Below, in pieces: positions 1 to 12,071 of a DNA stretch of 64,000 nt. Made by a program: the position numbers and the translations under genes. The notes under the pieces were generated by a model that saw only the letters and a program-made list of their open reading frames with translations, was not told the origin of the DNA and ran no database searches. Position 1 is the first letter of the stretch. Every line of letters starts with the position of its first letter. Source of the stretch: Heliocidaris erythrogramma (lineage: Eukaryota > Echinodermata > Echinoidea > Camarodonta > Echinometridae); contig CM046857.1 in the NCBI GenBank assembly GCA_025617745.1, forward strand, positions 22,411,081 to 22,475,080, given 5' to 3'.

Positions 1-82
1 TACAAACTGATCCGCCAAACGGTTTTGAAGTTATCGCGAGAACGAAAAGGGGACGGACGGACGGACGGACGACCCGAAAACA
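1..82 (-). repeat. Truncated copy of the repeat at 63.03-63.85 kb
   Basis: The reverse complement of this stretch matches about 63070-63152 closely, including the run of GTCC units (ACGG on the plus strand) and the motif CTCGCGATAACTTC. It is the edge of a second, inverted copy of that repeat, cut off by the window start. Bases 83-1166 hold no gene or clear repeat that I can recognise. Confidence 0.75.
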
Positions 83-1166
83 ATAAAAACAAATATACAC
101 AAACCTGTATTTACCCATCAAAACTCAAATGGGGTCACACAACAGAAATGATTTTGCTAGTATATCTGGGACTACATTGTACACTATACATTCAAAGTAT
201 CAGCTTCAAATATCACTTCTACAAAACATATATTGTAGGCTTTGATATTCATTTCCCCATGATACTATTTAATCCTCAACCATTTGAATGTCCAATTTAA
301 CTACTTCGGACGATTTATAAAGGATTATATGTTTATTTTGGTGCCTAACCTCCTTCAACGTTACGACATACTTAAAACTTAGGGTTCATATATTGGTAAA
401 GCAAAATAATTCTGAAATACATGAGAATTATTTGCATTGCTCAATAATAGTGACTTTCACAACTGCGGTGGGATTAACACAGGTATCATTCCTCTTTCCA
501 AAAGTGAGAAAGACTGCATGATTATCTAAATACGCTATCAACTTGAAGCACAGCACACTTAGAAAAGAAAAAGTATCGTGGAAAAAACTTCATCAAATTT
601 TACATTTATGTCCTCAGTCAGGGCAAGAAACTAGTAGCAATCAAGGGCTCTTCAATAAAGTATATAATGTCAATAGGGCAATGAAACCTCGTAACTTATA
701 GATGTTAGATTTTCAGGACAGCAAGAAAACTTTCACAATGACGACCTTCCTTTTACTGATCGCTTGTGGCATTATTTATTCCGATACGCACTACATGTAT
801 CACATACATACTCTGTAATCTGTCTTCGGCAGTCTTTACAAAAGTAAAGTCATGTGAATATCTAAATAATCACAAATCAAATATGTAAACCTAGTATATA
901 TACATCTGTCCAAACTTGTATTGTATTTTACAATACAAAAATCCAATAATAGTTGTGTAGCAACAGGAGGTTCTTCATATTTTCAAATCATTAACAAAAG
1001 ATAATTGATAACCACTTTCAATGCCATACAGTGGCTCCAATGGCTACAAAACTGACAAGGGACCAGCCCTGGCCTGCTTCTCATCTTTACTCCTGCTAAG
1101 AAAGGTTGTACAACATATGCTCCAGCAACAATCGCTCTGTGGTCATTTCGTACACTGACCAAATCC

Positions 1167-1575
1167 TTAACCCTTTCAAGACAATAAACTGACCACAATT
1201 TGAGGTTTGGTTCAATAACTTTCTACTCAAAGCTCTACAAAATATACCAGATGCACGAGTAGAAAGAGCAAAAATATCTGCACACACTATGTCCATTTTT
1301 ACTGCATGACCATTATTGCGTTTGATGCCAGGAATTTTAAAAACAAGAATAAGCTTTGAAATCCTTAAATTGGCAGCACATTGAGAGGTTTTTCATCAAA
1401 ATTGGCAGTTTTTTCAACTCTTCAACAAAATCCGTAACCATTTAGATTGTTCTCAAAGACATTACGCCTTATTAGAACCATGTACCACTAAAAGAAACAA
1501 TATCATTGATGCCAATTTGAAGAAGGAAATGTGATAAATTTAGCCCTTAGATAATTCGTGTCGTGAAAGGGTTCA
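1167..1575 (-). mobile_element. piggyBac-like MITE bounded by TTAA
   Basis: The left end is TTAA followed by CCCTTTCAAGAC, and the right end is the inverted form GTGAAAGGG followed by TTCA, a one-base variant of TTAA. The interior matches the element at 39746-40156 in the opposite orientation, including CTTCAAATTGGCA and nearby blocks. A TTAA target and CCCTTTC ends suggest a non-autonomous piggyBac relative. No transposase is encoded. The superfamily is an inference. Confidence 0.55.
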
Positions 1576-1604
1576 ACCCAAGACCAAACACTATCCCATT
1601 TTTA

Positions 1605-1920
1605 CATATATAAGCTTATCTAGATAAGCTTGCACTCCAACATATAGCTTTTACTACTCAATAGGATATCTGTGTATCGATCAGCGTGTGTTTGTCCAGT
1701 CTAGATCATTCATACACGAGCGAGGAAAATAACCATTTAAAATTTCACTTTCAACTCTGAAACTCCAAATTTGTAGCACAGCAAGGATTGACGAGTCCCT
1801 GAATGGGGTAATCTAGCAAATCTATGTAAATTAAATCTTGCTTAGAGCGATTTTGGTGTCTGTTTTACACAAATGAACAGTGCATTTGCAACACAGTCCC
1901 ACATAGGCTTGGTCCCATTA
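1605..1920 (+). repeat. Dispersed repeat family A, copy 1
   Basis: This copy shares ordered blocks with copies at 47888-48225 and 54200-54525: a short palindrome around AAGCTTATCT, then GATCATTCATAC, AAAATTTCACTTTCAA, GACGAGTCCCTGAAT and ACAGTCCCACATAGGC. Inverted pieces occur near 14.3 kb and 18.0 kb. No coding capacity is visible, and the class is unknown. Confidence 0.7.
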
Positions 1921-3836
1921 CTCACCTAACCCTAATCTTTACCCTAAGCTTTACACCTCAAACCAATTGCAACCCCAACCTTAACCCCATGTCTTTGACG
2001 AAATAAAGCCCAGGGCAATTGTCGCCTGAGCTTAATGTCGGAGCACAACGAAGAAAGTAGATCGCTCGACTAGATTTTGACCAAACAGGTAAACAGTACC
2101 TACTACCTAGTAAACAGTACATGAAAAAATCATCATAAGTCAATTAAAGTTTTAGAATTCTACACCATAATTATAATTTCTAGCCTGTGACCATACAAAT
2201 GACAGTGTGAACCTCCACCCCTTCATGCTTTATATACATATATGCTTCTATCAAAATTACCATAAATACACATACGGGATATCTATCTTGAGATATATAA
2301 CATCCATTCATATCACGGTATCATCAACAAAAGATAGTACTTTTATCATTTCAGTATACATCACCATAATGTAAATGCTAAAAACCATACAACGTAATCC
2401 TCAGTTTTGCTGGAATTGTTTTTTTTTTGCTAAAATGGAGAGCATCTTTTTCAAAGCAGGCATAACCAAACCCTGTCCACCATAATAAGAATGGTAGGAT
2501 CCAACAATAGACATGTACTAATTGAGAATTATGTGAAAAAATTACATTAAAATTTGCAAATTTTTATTTTCACGCAATTGTGTGCTGCTCGAAATGCACA
2601 AAAATCTCCATACCACAAAAGATTCCATGTTTACAATAGTTATTTAGTCTGAAAGGTATACATATATAACACAATGATGATGTGGTTTACTATGTAAAAA
2701 AAAAAAAATAAATAACTGATTTCATGTAATTATTGATAGTATCTTCTTTTCAAATATTTCAACACTAAAATTGCATAAATTGGTACATTACCCTGACTTT
2801 GCTCTTTTCTTCACATAAATTGTTACAAAAATGTACGCTACAATAGTGTCATCTGTCATCTACCTGGGATCTACATGTATCTGGCTAGGACAAGCATGCA
2901 CAAAAAGTTTCACTTAAGCTTTGAAAGCTGAATGCTTATACAGGGTGGCTTATGATGGCTTCCCATATAGTCAGCTTTATTGACATACGCATGACTGCTC
3001 TCGCTTTGAAAACGAAGACAACCTGATTGAAACAGAGATTGTATGGAAGCTGTCAAGCGGAAATTTCTTGGTGTTTCAAGCATAGCAAATTTTGACAATT
3101 ACATTGCCTCACAAAATGAGCAGTAGAATCAAAATGCCCTACCCAAAATTGATGATCTTTTGATGTCATGTTACTCGGAAAAGGATTTGCTACCCAATAA
3201 GATAAAAACAAATGATACTGTTCCAGTGAATGATGTCCTTGAAATTGCAGATCTCAGGTGTGCAAGTCTAAAAAAAAGCGTTTAAATGAAATGAAAGTGT
3301 TCCAAAAACATCTAACAAAAATTTACAGAGGGAGATCAGATTGATTTTCTAATTAGCAACCTCTCCCTCAAAAGTATAAAAAGAAACCCATGACCATCAA
3401 AAATAGATAATGAACAGCTAGCAAGTGTAAAAGTGACACCAGAATACTTTAGCCAAATATTCTATGGAAGGACAGTTAAAGAGTATGAAGGAATTAGAAG
3501 GATCATAACATAAAAACCCAGTGCACGGAACCTCTGTCGGACTTTGAATCCATGCAAGTATGTGTGCCTATGGGTAGTCTACTTACAAGCCACTTTACCT
3601 TCAGTTTGAGAGTATATAAACTTTTTTTTCCCCTTTAAAGATGTTAACTGAAGCTGTTTTTTTTATATACTACACTGATCCCAAAATGATCAGAGCAAAA
3701 TATTTTGGGGTGATTGGTTCCCTTTAAATTCCATCTATATGCAGTGTCTCTTGAGTGCCCATTAGGCTAAACTGTACAGAATGCTGTAGAAGACATTGCA
3801 CATCTTTCAGATTTTGTCAGTACCAGCAATCATAAT
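1921..3836. other. Gene-free stretch
   Basis: I see no exon, RNA gene or recognised repeat. It is AT-rich and unremarkable, with an A-tract near 2697-2709. It lies downstream of the TMEM220 stop codon and may include its 3' flank. Confidence 0.5.
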
Positions 3837-4570
3837 TATTCTGGGTCTTGATCCTGGACCGGGTTTCTAAACTTATCCAGGAAAGAGAACTTGTCATTGC
3901 ATATACAGTGAATGGAACAAGAGAAACTATACAGTCCCCAGAACACAACAGAGACAAAAACTGATTATCGGTATCATACATGTACCTACATGTATGATTA
4001 TAGGATCAAACAATGAAGACAACTGCAGTATTGTTCTTGGTCTTGTTTCTGGTCCAGGGACCAACCCTACCCAGGGGAGGGAATGAGTCATAACATATTC
4101 ATATAATGGTTGAAACAAGAGATGCAGCATAGTCTTCAAAAAATAATTGGGGATAAGTCTGACAATGATATCAGAGATTATAGGATCAAACAATGAAGAC
4201 AACTTCAGTAACTGTTCTTGGTCTTGTTCCTGGTCCAGTTCCAACGTACCCAGGGGAGGGAACTAGTCAACACATATCCATCCAGTGGCTGAAATGAGAG
4301 AAAGAACTCGGTCCCCAAGATACTATGGGAATAAAAGTGATGATCATACCTATGTTTAAGGTTAAATCAAGGAAGATTACTTCAAAAATTGTTCTTGGTC
4401 TAGGTCCTGGGCCAGGTTCCAAACCTACCCAGGGGAGGGAACTAGTCACCACATATCCATGCAGTGATTGAAACGAGAGAAGCAGCACATTCCCCAGAAC
4501 ACAATAGGCATGAGACTGACTATGAGTGTTAACCACATCACCACGCTGATCTGTCCCGTTGATGTACCAC
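3837..4570 (-). repeat. About 180-bp tandem repeat x4 derived from the last TMEM220 exon
   Basis: Four tandem units of about 180 bp begin near 3837, 4033, 4214 and 4391, each marked by a variant of GTTCTTGGTCTTG and CCCAGGGGAGGGAA. The unit at 4391-4570 contains the coding part of the last TMEM220 exon. The next unit still encodes a recognisable variant of that exon's C-terminus, with PIVSW and HWMDMC where the gene has PIVFW and HCMDMW. Copies beyond the first stop codon would lie in the 3' UTR or downstream. Confidence 0.8.
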
Positions 4571-7500
4571 TGCAGGAAAAGGGAGGGAGAGAGAGAAAAA
4601 AACAAAAAACACCACCATTACAGGATAGAACATACAAATATAAACCACAAAGGGTTTGACAAAAGAATCAAGGGGGAAGTGATCCTGAAAAATTCACAAA
4701 TGACTCCAAACATTTAAATATCATTCCAATTTGAGATACAGTAGTCTGTAGGAGCATAACCCCTCATATTAGATGATTTTCTTTTAATGTAATATATGGC
4801 AGCTATTGGTACATGTAGCTAGTATAGTTCAGTCTAATGTGTTTAGAGTCTATTGCAAAAGAGCAAAATGCACCTAACAAATCAAATGCATGTCCCAAAC
4901 AATTATGTGAATTTTCGGTTGCAAATAATAATACCTGTTACAATGCAAGTGGCCTGATCAAATTTCAAAGATGTAGAACTACAATAGCAGTGCACAATTA
5001 TTACACCTAAGAAAGAAAAAAAGATGCTTGAAATCTTGTCAACGTAAAAAGAACAGATATGTGGTATTACTAAGCCTGAGTCATATCGAATATTTCATAA
5101 ACCGGGATTCGACGGCTTTGATTCGATCGAATACCGGTTAATCGATAAATGATGTGCGGTGAAAACAGAGTTGCACACAGTTGCACGCACCATGCACCGG
5201 TGACCGGTCCGCTGGCATCGCGGGCATATGTATGGGCTCTCGCTGCTCGAAATTAACGATAGCCCGCTAGCCAATGGCTAGTAAAAATCACAGCGGACGA
5301 GCCAAAATCTTAAGTTTCTAGTCCGTATGGCTAACCAAAATATCACTAGTGTCGCACGAAGCGATGCTCATTGTCGACACACCCGACAATGATTCAAATT
5401 CAAAGAATTAATAATCTTACTTTGTCTTTGGAGAGCTGAATGGAACACGTTTGTTCGATGCCAAAAAAAAAAACAATACGAAATAAAACTTTTCGTCGCT
5501 CAATATAGTCTAGACTCGACTTCATTCAGCTTCAGAGATCATTCAGAAGTAATTGCCAATTTGATGAGAGTGTGATATTAGTTATTGCGAATTAAGTAGG
5601 AACACTCGTACTCATGCCTGTATTTATCATGTTCAATTATACAATTGTCAAATTGACAATGCAGAGAGAATGCAAGAAAATTATCGTAAACTTCAGTCCG
5701 TAACGACAAAACGATTTTTCCATAGAGAAAGCACAGGTAAAGCGCGACGTCCTCCGCGAGCGAATTAGCGAAAGTTAGCCAACAGTTTGAACTTTGAAGT
5801 CGCCTTCACGTTCTCTGCTAGTATATATGCTGTACGTTACGGAGTTTCTTTTTTTATTTGATTTTTTTCATGTGTGGCTACGGTAGTCAAAAATCTGGCG
5901 GACTACAAATCGATGCACCGAATTTGCCAAAACGTATTCGGGATTCGATGTCTTCGATCGAACACCGGCTAACCAATCGATTCGACTCAGGCTTAGGTAT
6001 TACAGCAAATAAAATGAAGTTCAATTTATATTCTGACGATTATTGTATTTTACACTTACTTTTTTGCTACTCCACAACACCGACATAGGCAGATTATCAA
6101 CCAGACATCTACAATTAACACACCACTTAGCTCCCTGAAAAGAAAATTATGATTACCAGTCAAACTTAAAGGAAGTGAGAATGGATCATAATAATGTACG
6201 CCTAACACATATATGTATGGTATTACTCAACATCAGGTAATCAGAAAAATCTGTCTGGTTAACACAGTTTTTAAACATTTCCAAAATGTTGTCATTCTAA
6301 GATTTAGTCAGAGCATTTTGCCAAACAAGATCGGAGGGCGTTCAGTCTGTTCAGGAAAAGAATTTAATTTTCTTAACTTCCTCCAGGGGAGTATATCTTT
6401 TGGGTGGAAACCGCATTGCGTAAGACCCGTCTGTCATGAAACAACCTGCATATAAATTTTGCCATTTCGGGGAATCGGCAGATGGTGTGATTTCCCCCTA
6501 GAATCTCACTATGATTAGAATGTTATGACGAACAATGAGACAAATGGACCATGGGCCAGATTCTGAAAACTATGTGATCTCTTTCATTTTATGTTACAGA
6601 AAACTACAGTGGAACCTCCCTATAACAAACTCCTTCGGACTAAGCAAATTATCTCTTTATATCGAAACCATCAGGGCTAAAAAACAATAGAATACAAAGA
6701 AGTGGGACAGGCAAAATTACCTTGTTATAACGAAAGTTTGTTATAAGAGTGTTCTTTATAATGAGGTTTGACTGTATGTCGATTGCCACAACAAACTGAA
6801 ATTAGGCAGAAAAACACTTATGATTACAAATTTCAAAAAGACATATCTCTCTTATTGTGTGTCCGATTTTCTTCAAACTTTCACCAATCGGATTATTTGA
6901 TATTTTCTGCTTTCAAACAAATCAAATTATTACAAAGGTTGGATTGCCCTTTAATATAGGGAGCATACAGATCCCAAAGGCAATGGGTTAACTAATGACT
7001 TGTCCTGATTTCACTACCACCACAGATAACATATAGCTTTCAGAATAAGACCCCCGTTTTGCAGGAAAGACAAAAAAAGTTCATATTGAGCTCACCTTCC
7101 TTCTTCGTATCTGAGTGGGTTCATCAATCGGTCCTTCATATAATGAATGACTGTTCCTCCCAATACACAGGTACAGATAAAACAACCAATGAGATGTACT
7201 ACAGCTACTAATCTCCACCAACTTTTCTCTGAAAGGAAAAGCAGAAAATTAATGAACATTAATAGTTTTGAATTTTTTGATGCAACATGAAACTGTATTC
7301 AACAATTTACACACACCACATTATACTAAATAAATGTGTATCATTTTCAAATGTTGCAGGACATACATCGTAAAAGCCCAAGTACACCATTATTAACTAT
7401 GGGATTACTTGAATACTATTATAACTTAATAGTATTCAATTTTGTTGTTATTACCATTGCTACCTTGAGTCTTCTTATCCTATTCCTCCTCCTCCCTTCT

Positions 7501-10500
7501 CTTTTCTTTCACCCCCCCCCCCCCTCCTCATTTTCTTCCAAATGCTTCTTTCTCATTCCAGTCAGACCGGAGGTCGTATGCAAATGAGCAAAAATCGCGC
7601 ATTTTATTTCCAGTGCCCGAAGTGGACTCTCTCCATGCACCCAGTCGGCTGTATCGCATGGTCATCTTTAAAGTTATGTTCTTAAATAAATATAAATGCT
7701 ATGCTCATTAGACTTTCTGCAAAAATAAATGAATAGTTTACCAACACAGGGATATTTTGTTTTAGTCAGAATTTTAGAAATAAGTTGTTTAAAATAACTG
7801 ATGAAATAGTCATACAAAAGCCTTTTTTTCACAAGATTTCAAGTTGTTAAAAGACATATAAAAAGTATATGAGCCGCCATCAAGACACATATGTATGGAA
7901 GCGCTGAAATCTCATCATTTTCATCGTTCCATTCAAAACATCCATAGATTTATGACAGAGTCAGGATCCAGCAATATTCAGCCGCAGATCATCCGTTGTC
8001 AAGACCATGGTCAAGACCATAGAATCTTAGCCCTGTGATTGGCAAGCAAGCCATCTGTAACCAAGTGCGCGTTGAATGAAACAATGCGCAACCTGTTGCT
8101 TCATCCTTGCGCAAACATGCGCATAGCTGTTGCCAGGCTGTGAGAAAACATCTTGCGTGGTGGTAACCAATCGGAATGCTGGAATTGACTTTTTTAAAGA
8201 CAAAGTGTGTACATTGGTTACATATTGCTGGATCCTGACCCTGTCATAAAGTGCACATTAATGTTATTTCAATCTTTGGAAAGTACAGAAAATGCCCTTT
8301 ACGCTCATGTCAAATTTGCCCTGGCTCACAATAAAACTATGGTAGTTTTGGCCAGATTTATATTTCATTTCATTTCCATTTTTTTGTCATAAAAGGAACA
8401 CGATTTTTTTACCAATTTCGTCTTTTATTTTGAAAATAACAAAAGCATTTCACAAATCTATGATCCCTCTTCTTTTATTTGATGCATAACTCATGGCAAT
8501 TGGTGAATGATAAGTAGTCTATTCAATAGTTTGCAAAAAAGATCATTATGTATTCATAGTCAGGCAGAACTGGAAATAAAATAGCGCGCTTTTTGGGGAC
8601 CTGCGGATTGGCCGATTCTTCTTTTTCACCTTGATATACTTTCCATTTTCTCATTCATCAACTAATAAACATGTCTTCATGAAGAAAAACAAAATTGACA
8701 TGAGTTTATATTTTAATCAAGGATCGATTGCAGCTTTATTCTGATCATTTTACAAATGTTAATATTCATCTTGCACCAATACTCACCCACTACATCAGCA
8801 TTCCACACAATCGCGAAACAGAGTGCAGCGGGTATGAGATAAACAGGCTGTTGAGATTTCAAAAAAGATATAATTATCTGTTGGAGAGTTCAAATTACAA
8901 CCAAATGTATATTAAAGTAGAACGTTAATGATTTTAAATATTGGCTTAATACTTATTATTGCATAGATGGCATAAATTAAACAAGGTTATCCAAATTCAA
9001 CGCTTGGAAACATATGAAGTAATGATTATTATCAATTATAAAACGGTAAAATACAGCCCCCGATATAGCAGCTGAAGAGCTTCTCGAACGCTGCTGAGAT
9101 ATGTGACGACACACCCTGGACCAGTCCTGTCTAAGCAGACGATGTCCCATAACATCTTACACATTTTTCAGAGCCTATTTTGTCATCTCCTCTTCACTTA
9201 TTTCTCTTCCTTCACTAGCGTCAGTCTTAATGTTAGTCTGTTGCCTCACTCTTAACTTCGTGTATGGTATTATTTTGATGAAAAATGCAGCGTTAAAAAA
9301 ATAAAGGAATCAGTCACTTGTAAACAAAATAAGACGCCATTGTATTTTCAGCTGCTTGCACGGGGCATGTTCGGCGTTTCAAGAGGGAACGAATACCATC
9401 CTGCTATTATTCGGAGGGCTTTTCAACTTGAAAGTGGGGTTTATTTCGTTGATCATTGACCCTTCTCCTATGTATTTACAATCAAACGGTTTTAGCTATC
9501 AGAATCAGTTTCACTTTCCCTTTATAATGGTGTGAAATAAGGTCATGTTTAAATACACCAAACTCTTTATAACTTGATAAATAATTGCATTGCAATTACG
9601 TTCATTCATTATAGGACGTCGTCTGCTTAAGCAGGATCGATCCCGAGTGTGACGACATCAAAACATCGCTATATTTCTGGCGAATCCTCGGATATTCCAG
9701 ATGCTGAGAAGAGCTTTTATTTGTGTTGTTTTTATAATCACCAGATACGCAGTTGACATAAAACTTATAAGATTGCCATCTGTAAGCTTCCCAGTTTCTA
9801 GTGATACATTAATTGCCATATTTGTGATTTTCTTTGAATATCTACTTTAAAATCAACATGGAGTTTATAAGCAAATTTAAAAAAAGTAGAAAAGTTGACT
9901 TTTCAGGGTACAGTTTCGATGACAATGGCAACACTTCACTTTCTAAGGTTGCTGTTGTTGTTTTATCATCAGCGAGGACAACCTCAAAATAGTTGATCAG
10001 AATTTAAGAACAAAATACCATCTAACTACAAATGGATGACCGCTTTATCATATTCTATTTCATTCTAGGAGCCTAAATAATTATTCTTATTCAGCTTTCT
10101 TTTGTCTCTCTGCTTCATCCATGGTGGAATTGAAATAACAATTTGTGCACAAATATGCAGATTTCAACATTACTGTACATAAAAGTACATGTATACTGAT
10201 TTCAACATTATCTCTCACCCATCAAGAGCATGAACAATTTTTTTTTTAATTTCTGAACTATACTCACCATCCACACATATGGATCTTGGTCATTAATCTG
10301 CAGGAGAGAGGAAAAAGGACAGAAATAACGTTATCCATCTCTGCATGCAAGAAAGATGAACAAGACAGGGGTTTCAATCTTACCATAAATGTGTAAATGT
10401 TGGCTATTTGAAAAAGTTGGATAGATCTACTTTTGTTATTCAATTTCTGGAAATGAATCTAGTGTCACTGTCAATGCAACCCCCATTCAAGTAATTCAAC

Positions 10501-12071
10501 AATGATTTCAAGCTACAAATACATGTATAACTTCTTCACATGGAATGAAAAAACTTTCTTTCTCTCTCAAACTGAGAGGTGTAAGCCTGATCAGTTAGTC
10601 ACGGATGGACCTTTTATAAATTTTGAAAGTTTGAATGCCTGCAGAAAATAATAGATTTGTTTCATTGTGAAGGAGTTGAAATTTGATAAAATTTGGTTGT
10701 CATGGCTGCCTACTAAAATCATAATCCATAAAATATTCAATGTCACGGCCAGACAAAATGCCTACTCTTAACGGATCAGGCTTGTGTACTAACACAGACT
10801 TGGGCCTCCCCTATTTTTGCACTATTCAATCTTGATTATTTTATTTGCTTTTCAATCTTTTTCACATTGTGCCGTTCACCCCCCCCCCCCCAAAAAAAAA
10901 AAAAAAAATCTTCTGGATCTGCTACTGACTGCGAGCTGGATAAATGATTCTTGTTTTCAGGCAGTTATGGGCCTGAACTCAAAATAAACCTTGGCACAGC
11001 CTAAATTTCTCATTCACTATTGACAGCCAAATGCATCAACAATTAACAAAAAAAAACTGTCTAAATACTGGCAAAACAAGAATGATTCTATTTGTTTACC
11101 ATTATTCTTTGTAAAAGATAAAATGTTACCATTATTCTTTGTAAAAGATAAAATGTCATCTTCGTGTTCGCCTTCGTGTTATAAAAGCAAAGAACACATC
11201 TTCTTCTTTTTTCCTTTATATGTTCGACTACATGTATCAATAGTAAATCTATGCTTTCAATGGCTCACATGTACATTTAAGTAAATTAAAACAATCTTTG
11301 CAAATTCAGGCCAAAAGGTGTAAAGTGATGATATCCGTAATGCTCACTAAGGTGGAGTCTGGTCATTTGATTACTGTGAAAGAAATTGCCTCAAAGCAAT
11401 TGGAAAAGGTGAATCATGTCTACAATAAGAATTGGTGTATATACTGTAAGGTTTTGATAGATAGATGTGGAATGAAAGTTCGGCCCGAACACTTCAGCTA
11501 TTCCTTGTCATATTTTGATAATATGATGGCATCTGATCTGAAGAGCAATCCTTTTCAGAGGGCATTTCTACTATGATGTTCTTCGAAACTGACATAAAAG
11601 ATATGAGAAAGCTCACAAATAATTTTTCACCTTTCCTTTAATTAAAGCCTCGTTCCCACATCACACGACATACATGTATGTACATTAAAACACTTAAAAA
11701 AAAAAAAAACTACCATGACAAAATATAATGATTTACATGATAGTGTAGCGCACTTCATATTTCTGTATCTAATTACCCACAGATAGTACGAGAATACACC
11801 AGACGGTGGCCTGAACTTATAGCGAAGAAGAAGAGTACCTTTTGGGGTATTTGTTTAGAGCAACCACACATGACAGGGTTTTATTTTTCTAATTATTTTC
11901 TTTTTTAATAAAGGCGGTTTACCACATCGTGAGTGTGCGAGGCCTTACCTGTACTAATCCTGCTAGAGTAAAGAAGACACAGGTAATGATATTGATTAGC
12001 ACCCATAACTTTGTAGCACCGTTATTTGCCCCATACTGATGTTTGTGACCTGGCCCAGTATCGCAAGCCAT
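4446..12071 (-). CDS. TMEM220: Transmembrane protein 220 (TMEM220) orthologue, six coding exons
   Basis: The coding exons on the minus strand are 12071-11949, 10297-10268, 8847-8787, 7228-7096, 6134-6060 and 4569-4446. Every junction is AG/GT and the phases agree (0, 0, 1, 2, 2), giving 181 aa against about 160 for human TMEM220. Identity rests on LAGLVQINDQDPYVWM after the first membrane helix, PVYLIPAAL in the second, and RELSGVLI before the fourth, all in the family order. Five hydrophobic segments fall near residues 22-40, 52-71, 75-98, 118-135 and 148-168. The ATG at 12071 opens the first conserved exon. The molecular role of the family is not established; it is an integral membrane protein. 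Oddities are a 30-nt exon 2 and a tandemly copied last exon. Introns hold several MITEs. I am confident of identity; the UTRs are not resolved. Confidence 0.9.
5071..5995. mobile_element. hAT-type MITE with 8-bp target duplication
   Basis: Inverted ends begin TAAGCCTGAGTC on both sides and stay similar for about 70 bp (blocks such as GATTCGATCGAA and ACCGGTTAA). The direct repeat GGTATTAC flanks the element at 5063-5070 and 5996-6003. An 8-bp duplication is typical of the hAT superfamily. The 925-bp interior encodes no transposase. It sits in TMEM220 intron 5, ending 65 bp from exon 5. Confidence 0.85.
6607..6774. mobile_element. pogo/Tc1-like MITE (CAGTGGAACCTC family)
   Basis: The ends are CAGTGGAACCTC and GAGGTTTGACTG, flanked by TA at 6605-6606 and 6775-6776. 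The interior closely matches the element at 41775-41946 (CAGGGCTAAAAAACAATAGA, GTTATAACGAAA). Size, TA target and ends suggest a non-autonomous pogo or Tc1 derivative. It lies in TMEM220 intron 4. Confidence 0.75.
7589..8595. mobile_element. Inverted-repeat element in TMEM220 intron 3
   Basis: CGCGCATTTTATTTCCAGT near 7597 is inverted as ACTGGAAATAAAATAGCGCG near 8570. A second nested inverted pair, TATGACAGAGTCAGGATCCA (7951 on) and TGGATCCTGACCCTGTCATA (8228 on), sits inside. No ORF of transposase type is present. It is probably a MITE or two nested foldback elements; exact ends and target duplication are not resolved. Confidence 0.55.
9067..9716. mobile_element. Inverted-repeat element in TMEM220 intron 2
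   Basis: The left arm (about 9067-9150) contains TGTGACGACA and CTAAGCAGACGATGTCC. The right arm (about 9612-9716) holds their inverted forms GGACGTCGTCTGCTTAAG and TGTGACGACATC, then GAGAAGAGCT facing GAAGAGCTTCT. The arms of about 90-100 bp are diverged. It is non-coding, likely an old MITE. Confidence 0.5.
11096..11155 (+). repeat. 30-bp perfect tandem duplication
   Basis: The 30-bp unit starting TTACCATTATTCTTTG occurs twice in direct succession at 11096-11125 and 11126-11155. It lies in TMEM220 intron 1 and is probably replication slippage. Confidence 0.85.

Noticed and set aside
3927-4605. Two separate minus-strand ORFs of 105 and 112 aa
   Set aside because: They are read-throughs of the tandem copies of the TMEM220 last exon, in or out of frame, not independent genes.
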